DNA of 64,000 nucleotides from NCBI GenBank assembly GCA_003223215.1, contig QHYH01000100.1:62001-126000 (forward strand), given 5' to 3'. Position 1 is the first letter of the stretch. The number at the start of each line of letters is the position of its first letter. The translations under genes were made by a program, and so were the position numbers. Positions 51,677-59,661 of this stretch are shown in pieces. Source of the stretch: Acidobacteriota bacterium. GTDB lineage: Bacteria; Acidobacteriota; Terriglobia; Acidiferrales; UBA7541. The notes under the pieces were generated by a model. The model saw nothing but the letters and a program-made list of their open reading frames with translations, was not told where the DNA came from and did no database searches.

Positions 51677-52119
51677 GCCGCCGCCAGAAAATTCTCGGTG
51701 GTCAAGGAGCTTTCCAAACCGCTTACCCGCACTTCTCGATAGAACAAGTCGTACATCCACAGCGTTAGCCAGATACGAGCTGCATTCTTCTCGCAGGGAA
51801 GGCCACAAAGGACGACCTAATAGCTCTGCTAATCAAGTGCGTATCTGTGGAATCAGCGACTGGATTGAATTACAAGTCGCCGACGCGCCACGAGCCCAGC
51901 ACCCGGGAAGGTTGATGACAAAATCCGTGGCTAATTGCAATCTGTTCCCGGCGCGCCTAGGCACTGCTATTGCACCTCCATTGCACTCGAATTCAATGTT
52001 CTCTGGCACATCATCTGCAGCAGCCGACGAAAAACGTGCAAACGCTGGCAATGCGTTGTTCACTCCGATCACCAACCCAGCCCTCCCCGGCGGTCTCTAA
52101 CAAGTATAGTCCTCTGTGG
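51677..52119. other. Intergenic region, no supported gene
   Basis: 443 bases between a plus-strand and a minus-strand gene end. Short frames on both strands (for example 51833-52075) lack ribosome sites and domains. No clear terminator was recognised. Confidence 0.4.
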
Positions 52120-52938
52120 TTAGCGAAATCGCTGCTCCTGGTCACCTGCGTCTCTTGTCGCGTCTCGAATAGGATTTGCAGGATTTATCACGTCTTGCTG
52201 ATGATCGACAGTGAAGACCTTTCGCCCATAGAGCTTCAATTCCACGAACGTCTCGTCCCTGAAGGGCAGCCAAAAACCGTCAATTCTTTGATATTCCCGG
52301 ACAAACTCCGCTCGATTTATCCAGAAGGACGGTTTCTTGGCGGGCTGGCCCGCGATTTTCACGATGGCGAAGTCGACCGCATCAATCCATATTTTGCCCT
52401 CGAATAGATATTTATCTTTGCGTTTCGGCGTGGCGGTGAGAACGAAGCAACGGTACGGCCCGACGTCCTCCTCGCCGACCAGCGCGAATGCGTAGTTAGC
52501 CTCAGAGATCGCGCTGTTGTGATGCTCCCTGCCGGAAGATGTTTCGCCCTCGCTCTGAATCAGGCGGTCGAACACCAAGTGGCGCACAATCCCTGATCCT
52601 CTTTCGAAGGTCTTGTTGAACGTCTTCTTGTCGGGTGCCTCGTAATCCACGCGTACCACTGTCTGCGCTGCCAATTTCCCTTGAAGGTTCCTGATCTCGT
52701 AAGTCCGCACGGCCGAATACCGCTGCAAGTGCTCGTTTCGTATGCGGTTTCGCTCCAGCAACTTTGCGATGATGTCGTCGCCCGTCAGAGCCATTAGGGC
52801 GCCGTCACTGAATCCGGCCGTTTCCTCCGGTGTTTTGCCGGCGAAGCTCTGGCTTTGCCCAGTCGATACCCCTGAGGTTGCTCCCAACATGAAAGCGATG
52901 AGGACCCATCTCTTGCACCGCTCAACCCGGATTGTCAC
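52120..52938 (-). CDS. Secreted protein of the LolA/RseB-like lipoprotein-binding superfamily
   Basis: 272 residues from a GTG with GGAAGG upstream. The signal peptide (RWVLIAFMLGATSGVSTGQ) is followed by a fold resembling the half-barrel of LolA/RseB: GDDIIAKLLERNRIRNEHLQRYSAVRTYEIRNLQGKLAAQTVVRVDYEAPDKKTFNKTFERGSG, then FVLTATPKRKDKYLFEGKIWIDAVDFAIVKIAGQPAKKPSFWINRAEFVREYQRIDGFWLPFRDET. The module FEGKIWIDxxDFAIVKI...IDGFWLP recurs in acidobacterial outer-membrane lipoprotein-sorting-like proteins. Possible role in lipid or lipoprotein handling; partner unknown. Confidence 0.7.
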   Translation of the reverse strand: MTIRVERCKRWVLIAFMLGATSGVSTGQSQSFAGKTPEETAGFSDGALMALTGDDIIAKLLERNRIRNEHLQRYSAVRTYEIRNLQGKLAAQTVVRVDYEAPDKKTFNKTFERGSGIVRHLVFDRLIQSEGETSSGREHHNSAISEANYAFALVGEEDVGPYRCFVLTATPKRKDKYLFEGKIWIDAVDFAIVKIAGQPAKKPSFWINRAEFVREYQRIDGFWLPFRDETFVELKLYGRKVFTVDHQQDVINPANPIRDATRDAGDQEQRFR

Positions 52939-53266
52939 GGCTTACAACCTTCCTTTTCTTTTCACGTTCTTTCGCCCATATTTTCGGTCTGCTGAACGGA
53001 AAGTGAAATCATCCGCGCGGTATTGAGACCCGTCACCTCACAATCACGAAGCCCATGTCCTGCATCGCTTAGATATTCAGGCACAAGAGAAAGATATACG
53101 TTTTTCTTGGACTTTCCGGCAGTCGGCTTCCCGCTCTCCGTTGTCTTTGAGGGGAAAACAGAAGACTCGCCAAATCGCTCTTTATTCTTGCATCTCCACG
53201 TGGCCACACTCCCAAGGGGGCGTGGAGCGAAGGCCTTTGGGGCGTGTCTGCCGTCGGAACCGAGCA
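52939..53266. other. Intergenic region, no strongly supported gene
   Basis: A minus-strand frame (52962-53270) begins with GTG overlapping the stop of the upstream hydrolase gene, which would suggest coupling. However, its product (HAPKAFAPRPLGSVATWRCKNKE...) has no domain, signal or ribosome site, so I do not call it. Confidence 0.35.
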
Positions 53267-54331
53267 TCACGACGGATGTGTCACCAGTTTCTGCGAGAAT
53301 TCAACAACTCTCTCGATCGCGCGGACAACTAATCCAGGCTCGTCTTGCATGATCCAATGATTGCTTTTCTCCGCTGTCACATGCCTTCCAAGAGGTGCGC
53401 GCCCAGCCATCGCCGCGTGTTCTTTACTCCGGTGCTCCGGGGCGGTACGCGCGGATAGAATGACCACAGGCTTATCGCAAGCGCTATCGAGTTCACCGAT
53501 TTGGGCCGCGCTTACAGGAAGGTTTTCCAGTTGACTCGCGATCGTAAGAGCAAATTTCTCCTGAACCCAAAAAACCGAGGCCATGGCTCGCTCGTTTGCC
53601 GGCAAAGCCGCAAACCACGGACTGGAAACGGACCCGGACTCCTCGGGGGCGCCTCGACTGATGAGGCGAACGAGGTGACCCGCCATTTGTGCCGCGCGGG
53701 TGGTCAGCAGAAAGGCAACGAAACGCAGGATGCCTAGCGGCGAGAGCAGTGCTGCGCGCCGGCACACCTTAGCGCCAATACGAGTGAGCTTGCGATCGTG
53801 TTCGGAAGGTGGATTCCACTCTGAGGGAGCAACAGGATCCACGAGGACCATACCCGCTACTTCCTCGGGGAAGCGAGCAGCGAACAAGGGCATGGTCAAA
53901 CCGCCAAAGGAGTGACCTACCAGGACGTAAGGTGGGGGAATGGCCGCTTGCTGGAGCAACCTATGGAGCTCATCGACGATGCGATCCGCCGTTCGAGGCA
54001 TCGGACCCAGATCGCTCCAGCCCAGTCCGGCCCGGTCGTAACTGACCACGCGGTAGGATTCTGTCAACTCGCGTTGGAGATTGCTCCAACTCAGCACAGT
54101 CGACATGAGCCCCGCTTCCAACACAATCGTAGGGCTGCCCCTTCCCGATTCGAGAAGGTGAAGTCGGTGATGATCTAGATCGACCAATCGGCCTGGCGGC
54201 GGAAAGCGCTTGCGGTCGCGCCGTGTTCCTAATGCCTGATAGACCGCGCCCAGCAAAATGGCCGTGCACGCGCAGAAGGCAAACCAAACTACCAAATGAA
54301 ACAAGGCCGTGACTCCCGTGAGCAAGCCCAT
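53267..54331 (-). CDS. Alpha/beta hydrolase with N-terminal membrane anchor
   Basis: 354 residues. One N-terminal membrane helix (ALFHLVVWFAFCACTAILLGAVY) precedes the hydrolase domain: IVLEAGLMSTVLSWSNLQREL, YDRAGLGWSD, the nucleophile elbow GHSFGG, FPEEVAGMVLVDPVAPSEW, the acid around DKPVVILSA and a C-terminal His in KSNHWIMQDEP. It starts 6 bases after the protoporphyrinogen-oxidase stop, so the two form an operon. Substrate unknown; esterase or lipase-like activity is plausible. Confidence 0.88.
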   Translation of the reverse strand: MGLLTGVTALFHLVVWFAFCACTAILLGAVYQALGTRRDRKRFPPPGRLVDLDHHRLHLLESGRGSPTIVLEAGLMSTVLSWSNLQRELTESYRVVSYDRAGLGWSDLGPMPRTADRIVDELHRLLQQAAIPPPYVLVGHSFGGLTMPLFAARFPEEVAGMVLVDPVAPSEWNPPSEHDRKLTRIGAKVCRRAALLSPLGILRFVAFLLTTRAAQMAGHLVRLISRGAPEESGSVSSPWFAALPANERAMASVFWVQEKFALTIASQLENLPVSAAQIGELDSACDKPVVILSARTAPEHRSKEHAAMAGRAPLGRHVTAEKSNHWIMQDEPGLVVRAIERVVEFSQKLVTHPS

Positions 54332-54337
54332 ATGTGC

Positions 54338-55804
54338 TTAGATGTCTTGACCTCGGATTTGACTATGCAAATCTTCCGCGACGCGATACGCCACATCGAC
54401 ACAGTCGCCGATGGACCGGCCCCTCAGAAAGTTGCCCGCGAGATAGAGATTCGGAAGCGCGCTCAAAATGCGGTGAATCTCCTCTACCCGCTGCGCGTGT
54501 CCCACGTTGTATTGCGGCAGCGCGTGCGGATCTCTCCAGACCAGCCGAGCCACGGGCTCGCTAGAAATGCCTAGGATATGGGTGTTTTCGGCGGCGACAG
54601 CTCGTGCACTTTCTTCGTCATTCATCGTTCCGAATGTGCCATTCGTCTCTCTTCCTGCAAAGCTGGTGAACAAAACGGTTCCTTCGGGCGTACGCTCTTT
54701 GAACAGCGACGAATTCCAAAATGTGCAAATGGTATGGAGGCCCTCGCGGCGCGGAACCATAAAACCAAATCCATCCAGCCTGTTTGCGACCTTGGACCGC
54801 TCGTAGGCCAAGGACACCACGCTGATTGGCGCGTATTCAATGGCTTTAAGGTGCGCGGCAAGTGGAGGAGCGCTCCTCTCTAGCAGTCTCGCAGCAACGT
54901 AAGCAGGAACCGCCAGAACCAAATATTGCGCGGTGATTAGCTCGCCGCCGGCCAGGGAGATTTGCCATGCGGGCTTCGATGCCCCTGCGTTTTCCCTTGA
55001 AGGCGCGACCGATGCGACCTGCACTTTGTACGAGGCCTCTGCTTTCAACTCTTCCGCGAGTCTTTCCGGAAGCGTTCCCATTCCTGACCGGAACGAGCCC
55101 AGAGTTGGCAGTGCGTCCGTAACGTGCAAGCTGCCCTGGTTTGCATCCGCGCGGGAAGCGAAAGGCCGCGAGGAACTGGCTGATTCCATAGCGTCGCGCT
55201 TAGACCGGCGCGCACGGAGGGCTCCCCGCACAAGACTACCCTGGCGCCGCTCCCATTCGACCAGGGCGGGAAAAGCACCCTCCATCCCCATTTTGCTCGC
55301 ATCACCCAAGAAGATTGTGGAAATGAAGGGGTCTACTAAATTGTCCAGGACTTGTGCGCCGAATTTTCGTTGCACGAAATCGGCTAGGCTCTCTTCCTGG
55401 TCCGGAGGATGCGAATACCCAAAAGGCTCGCTGAGAATTCGCAGCTTGGATTTGAGTCCGACCAATCGCGTGGTGAACAGGCCCATCGGCGAGAAAGGAG
55501 CGGGATGGAGACGGCCGTGTCGGAATACGTATCGCTTGGCTTTGCGATCACCGGCTACAAATTCGTGTTCGAGACGCAAGTCGCGCACCAACTGCCACAC
55601 GGACGGCGGAAATCGAGGGCACTGCGCCCCGGTCTCGAAGAGAAAGCCGTCTCTCCGGATGGTTCTAATCAGGCCGCCCGCGCGTTCCGCGGCTTCCAGG
55701 AGCCGGGGATGGAACCCCAACTGCTTCAGGCGGTGAGCGCAAGCCAGGCCCGAGATTCCCGCGCCGATTACTACGACTTTTTCTTTGTATCCCAGGTCGA
55801 GCAA
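54338..55804 (-). CDS. hemY: Protoporphyrinogen/coproporphyrinogen oxidase (HemY-type flavoprotein)
   Basis: 488 residues from a TTG. FAD-binding N-terminus VVVIGAGISGLACAHRLKQLGFHPRLLEAAERAGGLIRTIRRDGFLFETGAQC, then NLVDPFISTIFLGDASKMGMEGAFPALVEWERRQGSLVRG, a segment characteristic of HemG/HemY-type oxidases, and the C-terminal FAD signature LYLAGNFLRGRSIGDCVDVAYRVAEDL. It oxidises the porphyrinogen to the porphyrin in heme synthesis with O2. No other heme gene adjoins it. A divergent promoter region of 60 bases separates it from the acyl-ACP synthetase. Confidence 0.9.
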   Translation of the reverse strand: MLDLGYKEKVVVIGAGISGLACAHRLKQLGFHPRLLEAAERAGGLIRTIRRDGFLFETGAQCPRFPPSVWQLVRDLRLEHEFVAGDRKAKRYVFRHGRLHPAPFSPMGLFTTRLVGLKSKLRILSEPFGYSHPPDQEESLADFVQRKFGAQVLDNLVDPFISTIFLGDASKMGMEGAFPALVEWERRQGSLVRGALRARRSKRDAMESASSSRPFASRADANQGSLHVTDALPTLGSFRSGMGTLPERLAEELKAEASYKVQVASVAPSRENAGASKPAWQISLAGGELITAQYLVLAVPAYVAARLLERSAPPLAAHLKAIEYAPISVVSLAYERSKVANRLDGFGFMVPRREGLHTICTFWNSSLFKERTPEGTVLFTSFAGRETNGTFGTMNDEESARAVAAENTHILGISSEPVARLVWRDPHALPQYNVGHAQRVEEIHRILSALPNLYLAGNFLRGRSIGDCVDVAYRVAEDLHSQIRGQDI

Positions 55805-55864
55805 AGTCTATCCAACTGGATGAAGTCACGCACTTGCACGGGCCCAACTTCTTCTGTCAGATAG

Positions 55865-58399
55865 ATGTCTGAAATGGCCTCTGAGTCACTGCTAAATTTC
55901 GTTGGAAAATACACGAAAAATGACCGGGAAGTCGCCGTGTGCCAGCGGCGTGGCTATCGCATGGAGAGTTGGACCTATGCGCGGATTATCGGACAGGCGA
56001 ACCGCGTAGCCAGGGAGCTTGAGGTTCGCGGGTTGGGGAAGGGCGATGCGGCCCTATCGTGGGGCCCCAACTCAGCGGAATGGATCGTCGCGTTTCTCGG
56101 ATGCGTGCTTCGTGGCGTGGTCATTGTGCCAATCGATGATGGTTCGGCTTTGCAGTTCGCGGAGCGAGTCGCTCGAGAGGTTAAAGCAAAGTTCGTGTTT
56201 CGAGCGAATGCGCATCAGGAAATGGACGCCCTTCCTTCCCTTTCCTTTGAATCTCTTGGGGAAATGACTGCAAAACACGATGCCTCTTTTTATCCATCGC
56301 CTCAACTGTCGCGTCAAGATACGCTAGAAGTCATTTTTACTTCCGGCACGACCGCCGAGCCTCGCGGCGTGGTGATATCGCACGGAAACATCCTGGCGAA
56401 CATCGAGCGCCTCGAACTGGAAATCCACAAATACCTTCGCTACGAGCGGCTAGTTCATCCGCTCCGTTTCCTGAATCTGCTTCCCCTGAGCCACGTCTTT
56501 GGCCAGATGCTTGGCGTGTTTATTCCGCCGATGCTCCGGGCCACGGTGGTCTTCACCGATTCTCTGAAGCCAGCCGATCTGGTGGATACCATCCGGCAAG
56601 AGCGCGTCTCCGTATTGGTCGCGGTTCCGCGATTCATCGAATCCCTTCAGCGGGAAGTGGAACGTTGTGAGGAGCGAGACGGAAGGCTGGAGACATTTCG
56701 CAGGAATTTCGCGCAGGCGGAAAAGCAGCACTTTCTTCTCCGTTGGTGGCGATTCCGGCGCATTCACAGGCATTTTGGCTGGAAATTTTGGGCCTTTATT
56801 TCCGGCGGAGCCGCTTTGCCGGAGCAAGACGAAACGTTTTGGAACCGCCTGGGATACGCCGTGATTCAAGGATACGGAATGACCGAGACCGCTTCGCTCA
56901 TTAGCTTGAATCATCCTTTTCGTTCGGCGAGGGGATCGATCGGCAAAGTATTCCCAGGCATGGAGGTTCGTGTTGACGACAACGGTGAGATTCTCGTCCG
57001 TGGAGAAGGCGTCGCCAAAGCGTACCAGCACAACGGGCAAGTTCAGTCCTTAGCGGGACCGGATGGATGGTTCCGAACGGGAGACGTCGCCGAGAAGGAC
57101 GAGAATGGCCGCTTGTACTTCAAGGGCAGGAGGAAGAATGTCATCGTTACGCCGGCGGGCATGAACGTTTACGCGGAAGACTTGGAAAAGGCGTTGCAGC
57201 GTCAACCGGGCGTTAGAGACTGCGTTGTAATCGGCCTTGAACGCGGCGGCAACGCCGAACCGTATGCGGTCCTGGTGATGAGTGGCCCCGGCGCGAACGC
57301 GGCGTCGGCTGTCGAACGGGCAAATCAAACGCTGGCCGAGTATCAGAAAATCCGCCGCTGGTCTGTTTGGCCGGAACCAGATTTTCCCAGGACTCCAACG
57401 CAAAAGCCCATCCTTCCCGCGATCCGTGAGGTGGTCCAAAAGACGGCCGCACTCGGGAAGACCCCGGACGGTGACCCTCTGCCCGGCCTGATCGCGCAAA
57501 TCACCGGTCGCCCGGTTCAGGCGAACTCCAAGGATACGAACCTGGAGGCTGATTTGCAGCTCTCCTCCCTAGATCGCGTCGAGCTGATGAGCGTTCTGGA
57601 GGAGCGATACCAGGTTCACCTGAATGAGGCTCAGTTTGAAGATACTGCAACGATCGGTCAACTCGAGAAACTCATCGCCCAGGGAACGGCTTCAACAACC
57701 GAGTATGTCTATCCTCAGTGGCCCCAACACTGGGCCATCACGGCCATTCGGCTTGCCGTCTACTACTTTCTGGCTTGGCCTGCCACTTACCTTCTCGCGG
57801 CGCCCCGCATTCGCGGCCGCGAGAATTTGCGCGGATTGCAAGGTCCAGTCCTAGTCGTTTCCAATCACGTCACCTACCTCGACATCGCATGGATTCTACC
57901 AGCCCTGCCCGCGCGGATTCGGAACAGGCTGGCGACCGCCATGCGGGGTGAGCGGCTTGCGGAAATGCGCCGGCCGACAAGCACGAAAAGCTTGTTCGAA
58001 CGCTTCATGGAACGGCTGAGATATTTTCTTGCGCTTAGCCTTTTCAACGTTTTTCCGCTTCCGAGGCAATCCGGTTTTTTGCGGAGTTTCCGCTTCGCAG
58101 GAAATCTTGTAGATCGCCGCTGGAACCTTCTCGTTTTCCCGGAGGGCCGAACGACCGAGGACGGCAAAATGGCTCCGTTTCGCTCCGGAATCGGTCTGCT
58201 TGCCAAGCAATTGGGCATTCCGGTCGTGCCAGTGTACCTGGACGGGCTGTTTGACCTGAAGCAGGCTGAGCGGATCATCACTCGACCCGGTCATGTGCGC
58301 GTGACAATAGGATCGCCTATCCGTTTCTCCCGCGAGGAGGATTCCGACACTATCACCCGCGAACTCGCGCGTAGGGTCCGAGAGCTTCAGCCCGTTTGA
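55865..58399 (+). CDS. Tri-domain acyl-ACP synthetase - acyl carrier protein - 1-acyltransferase
   Basis: 844 residues with three modules. Residues ~1-515 form an AMP-binding ligase: IFTSGTTAEPRGVVISHGNIL, FISGGAALPEQDETFWNRLGYAVIQGYGMTETASLISLN, WFRTGDVAEKDENGRLYFKGRRKNVIVTPAGMNVYAEDLE. Residues ~530-605 form an acyl carrier domain with LQLSSLDRVELM and the phosphopantetheine Ser at ~568. Residues ~640-840 form a PlsC acyltransferase with NHVTYLD (His668, Asp673) and FPEGRTT. It should activate a fatty acid, load it on its own carrier and transfer it to a lysophospholipid or other glycerol acceptor, similar in logic to Aas. Its 3' end overlaps the convergent YqaA gene by 13 bases. Confidence 0.92.
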   Translation: MSEMASESLLNFVGKYTKNDREVAVCQRRGYRMESWTYARIIGQANRVARELEVRGLGKGDAALSWGPNSAEWIVAFLGCVLRGVVIVPIDDGSALQFAERVAREVKAKFVFRANAHQEMDALPSLSFESLGEMTAKHDASFYPSPQLSRQDTLEVIFTSGTTAEPRGVVISHGNILANIERLELEIHKYLRYERLVHPLRFLNLLPLSHVFGQMLGVFIPPMLRATVVFTDSLKPADLVDTIRQERVSVLVAVPRFIESLQREVERCEERDGRLETFRRNFAQAEKQHFLLRWWRFRRIHRHFGWKFWAFISGGAALPEQDETFWNRLGYAVIQGYGMTETASLISLNHPFRSARGSIGKVFPGMEVRVDDNGEILVRGEGVAKAYQHNGQVQSLAGPDGWFRTGDVAEKDENGRLYFKGRRKNVIVTPAGMNVYAEDLEKALQRQPGVRDCVVIGLERGGNAEPYAVLVMSGPGANAASAVERANQTLAEYQKIRRWSVWPEPDFPRTPTQKPILPAIREVVQKTAALGKTPDGDPLPGLIAQITGRPVQANSKDTNLEADLQLSSLDRVELMSVLEERYQVHLNEAQFEDTATIGQLEKLIAQGTASTTEYVYPQWPQHWAITAIRLAVYYFLAWPATYLLAAPRIRGRENLRGLQGPVLVVSNHVTYLDIAWILPALPARIRNRLATAMRGERLAEMRRPTSTKSLFERFMERLRYFLALSLFNVFPLPRQSGFLRSFRFAGNLVDRRWNLLVFPEGRTTEDGKMAPFRSGIGLLAKQLGIPVVPVYLDGLFDLKQAERIITRPGHVRVTIGSPIRFSREEDSDTITRELARRVRELQPV

Positions 58400-59019
58400 G
58401 AATACGATGTGCGCTTCGAGGCCAACAGGAGGCGAATCGTCAGGAACAGCACCACAAGAGTGAGAAGGACACCCAGCGAGGCCCATTTTTGAGTCGAAAT
58501 AAAGTGCTTTGCCGCTGTGCCGTAGCGTGCCCCCAAGAATCCCTCGAACAAAAACAGGCAGCCGCGCCCGAGGAGCGTGCCAACGATAAACGTGGCAAGC
58601 GGCACCTGAAAAACGCCTTGAGCCACCACAAAGGGCTTAAACGGCACCGGAAATGGGGCGACTGCAGGAAGAAAGACGCACGCCATGGGGTGCCTCTCGA
58701 CCAGTTTTCGAATTCTGCCCGGTGGATGGCCCTGGGTCTTGCGGTAATAGACCTGTCCCCCTTTTCGCGCAAGATAATAGATCCACAGGCATCCCGCCAC
58801 GGAGCCAAGGGCCGCCATCGCCGCGTAAAACGGCATGCGCATCGGATGGAGGCTGGAAAGGTCAAAGAGGATTAGGTCGGTGACTAACGGAAGTGGAACA
58901 AACGAAGAATCAATGAACGCCGCAAACAGCAATCCGATTCCGCCCAATGCGGGCAAGCTTGCCATCAACCAAGATTTGAGCCGCACCCAACCCACAATAC
59001 GACCTACTCGACCGGTCAC
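58387..59019 (-). CDS. YqaA-type SNARE-associated (VTT/DedA-like) membrane protein
   Basis: 210 residues with about five hydrophobic helices. Family features are GIGLLFAAFIDSSFVPLPLVTDLILF near the N-terminus and PFKPFVVAQGVFQVPLATFIVGTLLGRGCLFLFEGFLGARYG with the conserved small, Pro/Gly-rich re-entrant loops of the VTT superfamily (PAVAPFPVPFKPF). Members move or scramble lipids (undecaprenyl phosphate flipping is known in DedA proteins). Placement next to an acyltransferase fits a lipid role but is only suggestive. Confidence 0.85.
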   Translation of the reverse strand: MTGRVGRIVGWVRLKSWLMASLPALGGIGLLFAAFIDSSFVPLPLVTDLILFDLSSLHPMRMPFYAAMAALGSVAGCLWIYYLARKGGQVYYRKTQGHPPGRIRKLVERHPMACVFLPAVAPFPVPFKPFVVAQGVFQVPLATFIVGTLLGRGCLFLFEGFLGARYGTAAKHFISTQKWASLGVLLTLVVLFLTIRLLLASKRTSYSQTG

Positions 59020-59661
59020 CTGGTTGTCGATGCCTGTTCGGGAAGTGACAGATAGAATCTCACGAGAGCACTATGCCGGACGGGTTAATGTCCGGCCTTT
59101 CGTCCGGCTGTCGAATAGATGCTTCTCGGGCTTAAATGGCTACAAAAAAGTTCCAGGCACAGATCGCGATTTTTTGTCACGCCGGTGGATCTGCTGAATG
59201 ACTTCACAAATCTCATTTCCAAGGACGGCCCTGGCGATCCCTTTGCGCAGGTCCAGCCGCTGCAAGAGTCCTTCGCTTCGGCTCTCCGGTTGGTTTTGCT
59301 GCGTGGGAATCTGCTTTTTACTTCTCGGCCTGCAGCGATACCACCGTGGGCAATGGCGACGTAGTCCTACCGTCGAACTGGCGGATGCTCCGGTCCGCTT
59401 GAGAGCATCATCGGCGTGTTGCCGCGGAATATCCTTTGGGGAATCTGAAGCTGGCGCAAAAATTGTCGAGATGACCGCAGACATCTACACCGACACTTCT
59501 GCGGCATTGAACCAAGCTAAGGAATTGCTGTGGCTTGACTCGTAACTCTAAAGACCACCCCTCAGCGTAGCGTTATTCCGGTTTGCCTGGTGCAAGCCGA
59601 TAGATGGTCTCGCGTTCCGCCATTCTGATAGAATCGCAGCCTCTGCCGGAGGTGGTCCTCC
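59020..59661. other. Intergenic region, no supported gene
   Basis: 642 bases. Overlapping frames on both strands (59140-59484 minus, 59198-59545 plus) show no domain, signal peptide or ribosome site. It may contain degraded coding sequence; nothing can be identified. Confidence 0.4.

Noticed and set aside
52962-53270. Small gene coupled to the alpha/beta hydrolase by a GTGA overlap
   Set aside because: The overlap is suggestive, but the product has no domain, signal peptide or ribosome site and its composition is typical of random frames.
59198-59545. Plus-strand frame of 115 codons before CehA
   Set aside because: It contains a short hydrophobic run but no start signal and no recognisable domain, and a competing minus-strand frame overlaps it.
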